A stretch of 64,000 bases of DNA, from assembly GCA_032821775.1 (NCBI GenBank), contig JAVLRN010000006.1, positions 2,604,001-2,668,000 on the forward strand. The letters are read 5' to 3'. This DNA is from Sanguinoderma infundibulare. Lineage: Eukaryota > Basidiomycota > Agaricomycetes > Polyporales > Polyporaceae. This document shows, one piece after another, positions 55,950-64,000 of this stretch (position 1 is the first letter of the stretch; the number at the start of each line of letters is the position of its first letter). A program made the translations under genes and the position numbers. The notes beneath the pieces were generated by a model. That model had not been told where the DNA came from. It ran no database searches and was given only the letters and a program-made list of their open reading frames with translations.

Positions 55950-57000
55950 CCTTTTTACCTGCACATAAGGAGAGCTGGCTACCGGCGATCGAGTGTCTTT
56001 TCAACTTGCAGTCCAAGGCTCCCAACACTCACTTTACTATCATCGAGGCATGGTCCATAGACTCCCCTAATCACGGTCGCGCCACGATCATGAATGAGGA
56101 ATGGCTGATGAGTCGACCTCAGGGCATCAGTCAGTCTCGATTCCTGCTACGGCGCAGCGCGTACGCTGAGTTCCCCTCTCAAAAGCCGCTCATGAGTGGG
56201 CTCGCACAGTACAGATCTTGCTCAAGTCGGGGCTCATCCAGGGAACCTCGGTCGTCGGCTTGGGCCATTCAGCAAGCTGTTGCGTCCTGTACCGTGCCAC
56301 CTCTATTTACCCTTCTGCAGCTTACTGACGGACGAACCAGACCGCTCACGACCATCGGCTATCCCGTCGACCAGCTACCGTTCTCGTCTCTCATCCTCAT
56401 CGAACCCGGACTCATGACGTCGCAGATGATCGACCACGTTACCCGCCATGGGGATCCCATACAACAGCATCCTCAGCATGGCCAAGACATGCATGGACAC
56501 CTGGTCGTCCCGTGCTGCCACGCGCACATGGATGTCGACCCGATTGCCCTGGAAACACTGGACGCCTCGCTTGCTCGACCTCTTCGTTGTGCGTTGAGCA
56601 AACGTTCCCTAAGTTTGTAGCTAACATCCATACGTTTGATCCAGGAGTACGGACTGCGCGATCTTCCGACGAGGACGTATCCAGATGCCCAGAGCGGTGT
56701 CACGCTCTGCTGTACGTGTGCCCAAGAAGTCGTGGGATACATATACCATCAAGATGCTACCGATACGTTTGCGCGTTTGAAGGATATATGCCCCGCGATC
56801 CCTGTTCACTGTGTCTTCGGGGACTGAGTAGACCTCATGTGAGTGTACGATCTTCCCATCCCGCTCTCCCTCTTCGGCCCCGACCTTAGTTGAATGCCAG
56901 ACCGGATGTTGCGAAAGTGGATATGGTGGACGAGCAGCAGGGCCGGAAGATGGCTTCAATCACGAACATCCCAGACTCGGGTCACCTTGTAAGCGGCGCT
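55950..57000 (+). pseudogene. Alpha/beta-hydrolase pseudogene
   Basis: Fragments in all three plus frames line up with a fungal alpha/beta-hydrolase: HKESWLPAIECLFNLQS, then FTIIEAWSIDSPNHGRATIM, NEEWLMSRPQGIS, SLILIEPGLM, then EYGLRDLPTRTYPDAQSGVT, LCCTCAQEVVGYIYHQDAT and ICPAIPVHCVFGD. The nucleophile region near 56245 reads VVGLGHSASS where family members have GHSAG. Frameshifts and stops near 56200-56450 and 56600 break the gene. Its 5' end is missing and begins shortly after the TIR element. Confidence 0.7.
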
Positions 57001-57932
57001 CAGACCGCAATTGCGGTCGATAACGACGGTTCTAATTGCGCCACTCGTTATACCAGGTTGTCATGGAAGATCTGCAGAGTGTGGCCGCAGCAGTGTGGAG
57101 AGTCCTTCAGAAAGGGCAATGGCTTGAGAAGCTGAGCCGGTTGTGAATAGTCTTCTCGCCGGACTTGGGGACGTATCACACTGTATGCCTCCGTTCGGAA
57201 TGTCAGGTCCGCGACTGGCTTTCAGCTTACGCGGGCGATGGCATCTTACGCTGCACATCGTGCAATCAAGTTCTCCGGCGCGCATGGACGCCCACTGGTC
57301 AGTGGTCAGTCACGACGAGGAATGTTTCTCCGATCGGACACCACCTATAAATCACGGGCACTCTTCCTACGTAGCACGACCTGCACACTGTTCATGTGCA
57401 TGGTCTGTCCGGCCGCGCACATCACCCTTGTCAATCAAAATCATGTCCAGTGCCAGGTGCACCGTACACACCATATCGAGATTTGGAGGGCAAATTCGTG
57501 CAAGTCAGACAGACTTGACTCAAAGCTTCACCGACAACGCCAAGGTGTGATTCGGACAAAGTCCGCTGACTCGGGGATCCAGTTGGATCCAAGTCACGAA
57601 TGCACAACTCTGTTACCTAACATGCTTCAGTAATGAGTCAAAATGTAGCATTGATGTACAACCGCATTACTGAAAGACGACTCATTTCACACACTGGCTT
57701 ACCGTTACTCGAAGTTGCTCGCAAGGTCTGCAGCCCCAGGGAAGCGAGGAGACAGCTTGAAAGGGAACTCGGACGGAAGGCTGCCCGCACACGTTAGTAA
57801 ACACCAGCACTGACTCGGCTGTCAAAGGCAGACGAACCTGACAAGCCCGGAGCACCACTCAACCTTGGCAGGCTCATTTGCTGGATTCGAGATGTCGAAG
57901 ACATGCAGCATCAAGGCTATTGTCAACCAGAC
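57001..57932. other. Stretch without a recognised gene
   Basis: Short overlapping frames without recognisable content up to the retrotransposon LTR at 57933. The five bases before the LTR are CAGAC, which should recur beyond the other LTR outside this window. Confidence 0.35.
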
Positions 57933-58293
57933 TGTTGAGCATAGTGGGGATACCACTATGGGGGACAACTACACGCAGTAGTCACGCATACTTACCTGGC
58001 TAGAGAGGGAGAGAGGCTTGTAGAGACGAGTGAGGAGAAGAGCAGGAAGAGCTGTTGCTATTAGGGCCAATGGGGGCCGTATATATACTACATGGAAGAC
58101 TGTATTAGTAAGAACTATACAGTACCAGAACGCACTGCCGATACACTGGTATGTAGACAGTGCATCACATGAAACGATCATGTGTGAGGCGGCTATACAG
58201 CGCCTGTGCTGATAGATGAGATATCGGGCTGTGCCGATATCTGTGTACGCAGCTATGCCATGCAACGCTGTGCACGGCTATGCGCGTTCAACA
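57933..58293 (-). repeat. 3' LTR of the copia element (361 bp)
   Basis: On the minus strand it begins TGTTGAAC and ends CTCAACA, so the termini are inverted (TGTTGA/TCAACA). A TATA-like TATATATA lies near 58078-58086. It directly follows a polypurine tract. Confidence 0.85.
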
Positions 58294-58305
58294 CTCCCCC
58301 TCGCT
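58294..58305 (-). promoter_or_regulatory. Polypurine tract (plus-strand DNA primer)
   Basis: Minus strand reads GCGAGGGGGAG immediately before the LTR start TGTTGA, as required for priming second-strand synthesis. Confidence 0.85.
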
Positions 58306-58343
58306 AAGTACGCACTCGCAAGTACGCAAGTGGATATGGCACT

Positions 58344-61300
58344 TTAAGCTGCCTTAGGGAAATGCAAGCCAAGATGGGGATGAAAGTGGTGGAACTTCAT
58401 GGTGCCCAAGTTCTTGGTAAAAATATCAGCGGGATTATTAGTCCCTTCGACATAGAATATGTCGGTGATACCTCGATCGTACACTTCTCGAACATAATGG
58501 TAACGGATGTCGATGTGCTTCGACCTTGCTTCCGTGACAGCATTTTGTCCGATGTGTATGGAGCCTTGGTTATCTCCAGATAGTGGTACACGACCGAGGT
58601 TGTAGCCAAGTTCAGCAAGCAAGTTGTGAACCCAGACTACTTGGCGACTACAGTCACTCATTGCCATATACTCAGCCTCAGTGGAGGAGAGGGCAATGGT
58701 CTTCTGTGCACGTGAAACCCACGAGAATGCACAGTTCGCTAACTTCAGCATGAAGCCGGTTTGCGATCGTCGAGAGTGTGGGTCAGAAGCCCAATCACTA
58801 TCAGTTGCGGCAATTAAGCCGAGCTGAGAATCGCCGTTGTAAACCAAGGCGTAGTTCTTGGTACCGACGAGGTAGCGGCAAATGTGCAGTGCCTTGCTGA
58901 GATGATCCTCGGTTGGATTTGCGGCATACTGTGCCAATTTGGTCACAGCGAAAGCTATGTCTGGCCTCGTACCCAGCATGAGGTAGAGTAGAGAGCCGAT
59001 AACTTTCTGATATCTGAAGTGAAGCTCCAGTGTAGCTTGTCCTGTGTTGGGGGCAGGTATGTAACCTGCAGGGAGTGGAGTTGAAGACAGTCGCATGTTT
59101 GTCATGCCGCAGCAGTCCAGTACTTTCTCCAAGTATGCGCGCTGATCTAAAAAGATCTTTCGGCCAATGCGAGTAATGTGCATGCGCAGAAACTCTTTCG
59201 CATCGCCTAAATCGCGACATTCCCATTTCTTCATGAAGCGAGCTTTGAGTAATGCTACAAGCTTCTTGTCGCGCCCACAGAAAAGCGCATCGTCAACGTA
59301 GACGATTACAACTACCATCGCGCCATCGGAGTGACGTTTGTAGATGTATAAACCTGCATCGTTGGTGAGCCGTTTATAGCCCATCAACTTCATGGACTCA
59401 GACAAGGTGCGCCACCATGCTAATCCTGCCTGCTTAAGCCCATATAGAGCACGCTTCAGTCTGAAGACTTTGTGCTCAGAGCCAGGGATGCGAAATCCTT
59501 CTGGCTGCTCCAGGTAGATTTCCTCATCCAGCTTGCCATACAAGTAAGCACTGCAAACATCGAGTCCTGAGATGTGTCAGTCCTCGAGTGCTGCAAGCGC
59601 CATGATGAGACGGACTGTCTCAAAGCGTACAACTGGAGAGAATATCTTGTCGAAGTCCTCACCTTCGACCTGGGAGAAGCCTTTCGCTACAAGTCTGGCT
59701 TTCTTACGACCGTCAGTTTTGATGTCGAATACCCAGCGGTTTTTCACGACCTTATGTCCTTTCGGATGGTCGACCAAGTCATAAACATCGCGCCTGCGAA
59801 GGGCCTCTAGTTCTTCACGGCAAGTGGTAAACCACTCCTTTTGCTCAGCCTTTGGTAGACTGGCAATATCACAGTAAGTCCACTCGCGCACATTGGGCAG
59901 TGAGACTTTCTCCCCCTCATCTGGTGGAATTGCCTTTGCGATAAGGTATTGGATGAGACTAGCTCCCCCTTCCCGGCATAGTTTTGCCACATCAATTCTA
60001 GAGGCACGCAAGACACCTTCGACTTCTTCTGACGAGTGACCTGATGACTCTTCTTCAGATTCATATTCATCTTCGTCTTCTTCCTCATCGTCATCGTCAT
60101 CATCGTCTTCGTCGGGGTCTGAGCGATCTGGACTAGGAGCGGCCGACTGAGGTTGAGGCAGGGGTTCTGCAGGTATAGGTATTGGGTCTAAGCCCAAGTC
60201 CTCCTCTTCCTCATCATCGTCGTCGCTACCACTAGACGAGATTACAGGGGTTGATTCCCTGTGCATGCGCATCGAAGGTGGAAGTGGAACAGGTGGTCCG
60301 CGTACAGCGGATCTATCGCGTGATTGTGGAAGTGATTGGGCATGGCTAGGTCCGGGAACCTGCTCATCCCTTGAAGGTGGTGTGGTCCGAGAGTGACTCG
60401 GGAGCTCGCCAACCAACCTTTTCCACGATCCCCGTTTCTCAACATCCTTAAAAATGTCTGTAGGGTGACGTGATTCACCATAGACATTACCTTCGCGAAC
60501 TGGTACATTCCGCTCCCTCACAGACCGTCGTGGTGCGACTGGCTGTTCAACCGGAGGAGGTTGCGGCGGCAAAGGGTGTTGCACTACTGGTACATCTCCT
60601 CCGCGCTGTGTGCGAGGTTGAGGAGGTACAGGGGGTACAGCCGGAGCTGGTGCATGCGCTTGGCCTTGCGCATTTCCCTTGCCCTTTGTGGAAGGTTTTC
60701 TGGGAGGACGACATTGCTCTTCATCGTCATCAGGGAGTAAAGAAGGAGTAGTTGCCTGGCCCGCAGGTTCAACTGGTTTGGGCGCACTCTGCTGCCCATG
60801 TCGCTTCTTTTCATGTGTGCATTTTGGAAACAAACTTTCATCAAATAGCGCTTGAGCAGCTGTGAAAATGACGTTGTTTGGTGAGCGCATAAACTTATGA
60901 TTGTGGTTACCAGCACCGACACCAAGATAAATCATCAGCTCCAACTTGGGCGATAATTTATTCTTGCGGACTTCGGGTGGCAAAAAGACGTATGCACCAC
61001 AACCGAAGACGCGTAGGTGACTGATGTCTGGCTTGATACCATTTAAAAGTTCATAAGGCATCCGCCATTCAAGGCGACGCATGGGAGTCCTGTTATACAG
61101 GTGCGCTGCGTGTTCGAAGGAGAATTCCCACCAAGATTGAGGGATGCAGGCATCGTGCCGCATTGCCTCGCTCTTGTCCATGAGCGTACGAATGATTCGC
61201 TCAGCGCGGCCATTCTGTTGATGAATATGAGGCGCGCTAGGGATGATCTCGATGCCTCTGTCTTTGAGCATGTTGTTGAAGGCGTGTGATTTGAGTTCAC

Positions 61301-63788
61301 CTCCAGAATCTGATTTCCACTTGATTACTTTCACATTGAACTGCGTCTCGACATATGAGAACCATTGTCGTGTAGCCTGCAGTGCATTGTCTTTGGTGCA
61401 AAGGCAAATCGCCCACACATGTGACGAGTAGTCATCATAGAGTAGGATTGCATGCTGGTACTTGTAGTACGACGGCACGGGGAACGATTTCAGATCAACA
61501 TGGATCAGCTCAAAAGGTCGGGATGCACGCTGATTGTCAATCGGGTGTGATTGCGATGGCATCTTGCCTTCAGCACATCCACGGCAAATCGAGTTCTTTT
61601 TGGGAGTCTCGACAATCGGACACTTCTCAGTGTGTTTCTGAAGATGTCTCAACACATCGTCTGAAGGATGACCTAAGCGACGGTGAAGAGTTTCATGATC
61701 TACGCCTTTCAGCGCAACCATGTTTCGCGCCTTTACAGTCTGCGTATAAATCACATAGATTGTATCACCAACATTGCACGGTTCAAAGGAAACGACGTGC
61801 TCATTATTGCAGTAGAGTGAGATCTTGGCAGTAGTAGCACGCACTGACATCCCGTCTCGCAGAAGAGCACCCATAGAAATGAGTTTGTTGGTGAGACTTG
61901 GAACCAAGGCGACATTTTTCAGCCTTAAAGTTCCGCCTGTCTCCAGTAATAGGAAGACAGTGCCTTCGCCAGTCATATAGGTTACACCATCAGCAGTGTT
62001 GAGTGGCAGTTTGGTCTTATAATAGCGAAAATCAGCAAAATCACCCATAGAATGGGTGAAGTGCATTGATGCTCCTGAGTCGAGCATCCACATACTTTCG
62101 TCACAGTTGACAATTGATTTCGCTTTCCCCTTACACTTCGCGCACGCTGCATACATAGAGCGGTGAATACATGTATTATCTTCTGTAGCCACTTGTAATA
62201 CAGGTGTAGCTACAGGTATGCGCGATACATCTACACGATGAGAGGATCTTGCGACACTAGTCACTGCCAATTGAGGTGTGCAGTCAGCATACAACTCATA
62301 ATGTAGTGGGGAAGGGACTGACCATTGGCAATTGAAGAACTCCTCGACGTCGTTGTCCTGCTCATCTTCACTGCTGAGCCCGAGGGACACGGTGTCCTCC
62401 ATGTTGACGTCCTCGATGACCGCGCCTATGCGCTCCCTGAGGTGCGGCCTGATGCGCTCCTTGAGGGTGCGCTGGCGGCACTTGGGCTTGCGGTCCTCGT
62501 GGTCCAAGTCCTCGCCGCTGTCCACCTCGACAATCCGCGCGCTGCTGGGGCCCACGAGGGGTGTTGGGCTGCACGATACATCTGGGCTGGTGGTGCAGGA
62601 GTCCTCGCTGGGCGTCGTGAAAAATTCCGGTGATGAGCGCATTGAGTGCGGCTCTGTCACCGGCGTCAGGACGGGGTTCTTGAATGCGTCCTCGTTGACG
62701 CGGCTGTACTGGCCGCTGGCCATGACGAGCACCTCGAGCGTCTTGATGCGCTCGACGGTCAGCTCCACGCCTAACTGCATCGCGAGGGCGAACGCACGTG
62801 TGAGCGCAGGGTACTGGTGGTTGGGGCCAGTCTCCACGCAGACGGGCTTGCACAGGAGCGCACGCGGGTCCTCCAAGTGTGGCAGCGTGCCCTTGGTGAT
62901 GGTAGGGAGTTCAGTGACGTGCGCGATATGGGCATGCTGGTGCACACCTTGGTGCTGCTGGAAATGGCCGCATCCTCCGCGCCTGCCACGATGGCCTTGG
63001 CCTTGCTGCTGCTGCCCCTGAGGGCGCTGCTGCTGGTGCTGCTGCCCATGAGGGCGCTGCTGATGCTGCTGCTGCCCTTGCAGGCGCTGCTGCTGCTGGC
63101 GGAAAGTGGGGTCTTGCGGCTTGCGCTTGACCGCACTGATCTTGTTCGCGCTGTCATGCGGCTTCTGCTGGTGGCGCCCCTGGCGCTGCTCCCAGTGCAT
63201 GATGATGCGGTTGCACACCTCGTCGAAGGTTACTTGGCGCACGGCAGGGTTCGCCGCTGTGCCAGTGATCCCCGAGATGTAGACCTGGATGACGGGGTCC
63301 ATCGCCGGTGGGAGCTTCGAGAGGAGGATCATCCCCTTGATGTGCTCGGCGACGGTGAACTGGTTGGTCTCGAGGGTCTGGAAGTGCGCGCGGAGCTTGT
63401 CCATCGCGGGGATAGGGTTGCCGTCAGCAGGGATGGTGATGCCCATGGCAGCACGGAAGTCCTGGTAGACGACCGGGATGCCAGGCTTCCCGTAGGTGTC
63501 CTTGAGATGGTCCCACACCGCCTTGGCAGTGGTGAGGGAATCGATCGCGGTCCCGATGCTTTTGTCAAGACAGAGATGCATGTCACCACGAGCGGCAGCA
63601 TCGTCCTCGGTCCAGGTGTCGACCTTGTCCTGGTTCGACCCATCAGGGAGCAGGGTCGGCAGGGTCTTTGTCATGGGGAGAGTCCAACGACGGTTAGACT
63701 GAAGGTAGGCCTGCATAAGCGGTGCCCACTCAAGGTAGTTGGGGCCGGTGAGGACCGGGACGAGGGAGGTGAGCTTGTTCGACGACAT
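58344..63788 (-). pseudogene. Copia gag-pol polyprotein, one in-frame stop
   Basis: A frame of about 1,815 codons from ATG 63788 to 58344, interrupted only by a TGA at 59577-59579, where family members have Trp (LED-W-HISGLD). Gag starts LVPVLTGPNYLEWAPLMQAY and ends in Gln/Gly-rich repeats (QQQRPQGQQQQGQGHRGRRG) in place of a clear CCHC knuckle. The protease has WMLDSGASMHF (about residue 565). The GAG-pre-integrase His/Cys region has HRRLGHPSDDVLRH...CRGCAEGK. Integrase has the D-D-E residues in VDLKSF, YDDYSSHVWA and HQQNGRAERIIRT. The linker is acidic and Pro-rich. Reverse transcriptase has YVDDALF (about 1495), and RNase H has LSSTEAEYMAMSD (about 1700). Confidence 0.93.
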
Positions 63789-64000
63789 AGCGATCGATGA
63801 GGAGATTGAAGTCTGGACAGAAGAGACTAGTCAGTCATCATTCTGAATGACGATCAAAGAGAAGAGAGGAATGCCGGAAGCATATACCGGCATAGGTTCC
63901 CCCTCTGTGGCATGGCAGGCAGCGATCAAGCTGATCGCGCCACATCCAAGCCACCATCATGAGTGGCCGGCAGCGTATGATCGCGCCTGATCCAACATGG
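63789..64000 (-). other. Retrotransposon leader between 5' LTR and gag
   Basis: No LTR terminus (TGTTGA/TCAACA) is found here, so the 5' LTR and primer-binding site lie at or beyond 64000. Contains GC-rich near-repeats (CGATCAAGCTGATCGCGCC and GTATGATCGCGCC). Confidence 0.6.

Larger units (their letters stand above)
57933..64000 (-). mobile_element. Ty1/copia LTR retrotransposon, minus strand, 5' LTR outside the window
   Basis: Read on the minus strand, the visible part runs from the leader (64000-63789) through gag-pol (63788-58344), polypurine tract and 3' LTR (58293-57933). Domain order is gag, protease, integrase, reverse transcriptase, RNase H. Integrase before reverse transcriptase defines the copia superfamily. 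Near-complete frame and sharp LTR ends imply recent insertion. Confidence 0.93.

Noticed and set aside
62817..63800. 327-aa plus-strand frame over the retrotransposon gag
   Set aside because: Shadow of the gag-pol frame on the opposite strand.

Overview
The window is nuclear DNA of a basidiomycete fungus, most likely an Agaricomycete (a polypore-type genome would fit). The reasons are intron-dense genes with introns mostly of 50-65 nt, GC-rich codon use, intron-bearing tRNA genes, a Mediator subunit, and a GH13 amylase and S10 carboxypeptidase of fungal type. There is no operon structure. Genes lie on both strands and are separated by decayed sequence. I recognise about 15 apparently intact protein genes, 2 tRNA genes, several pseudogenes and three transposon-related segments.

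Layout. 0-5.4 kb: remnant of a membrane protein, a secreted alpha-amylase (minus), then a colinear pair of decayed gene copies (the 5' end of a CLC channel gene and an NDUFAF7/MidA-type methyltransferase pseudogene) whose intact parents lie at 25-34 kb. 5.9-9.6 kb: tRNA-Arg and a probably GPI-anchored serine carboxypeptidase. 11-18 kb: Mediator subunit 4 with a 1.7-kb intron, then a PB1 plus multi-ZZ protein resembling the autophagy receptor Nbr1. 19-25 kb: a small conserved-looking unknown protein, a dual-specificity phosphatase and a CmcJ/NvfI-type oxygenase. 25-34 kb: CLC chloride channel, EEF1AKMT4-like methyltransferase, TMEM14-like protein and the intact MidA-like methyltransferase. 34-38 kb: a secreted Ala/Asn/Gln/Gly-rich repeat protein, a BCS1-like pseudogene and tRNA-Val. 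39-50 kb: a ferric reductase with a frameshift, two multi-membrane-span proteins and an aldo/keto reductase.

50-64 kb is a transposon-rich zone. A 3.64-kb element at 52176-55817 has inverted terminal repeats of about 315 bp. Between them it carries no visible transposase, but it does carry pieces of host genes: the 3' part of a sugar transporter, part of a single-span membrane protein, and the 5' part of a Sec61-alpha gene with its intron kept. This looks like a fungal counterpart of plant Pack-MULE/Pack-TIR elements. It is inserted just after a truncated reading frame that is itself preceded by arrays of a GTTAAGC motif. Beyond it are an alpha/beta-hydrolase pseudogene and a Ty1/copia retrotransposon on the minus strand. 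The retrotransposon's gag-pol frame is open over about 1,815 codons except for one TGA, and its 3' LTR and polypurine tract are in the window. Its 5' LTR lies beyond base 64000.

The genes do not form one pathway. Loose themes are secreted degradation (amylase, carboxypeptidase), ion and metal handling (CLC, ferric reductase) and organelle biogenesis (MidA-like protein, BCS1 remnant, TMEM14). All identifications come from reading translated sequence by eye. Exon joins were reasoned from splice signals and were not confirmed by transcripts or database searches.
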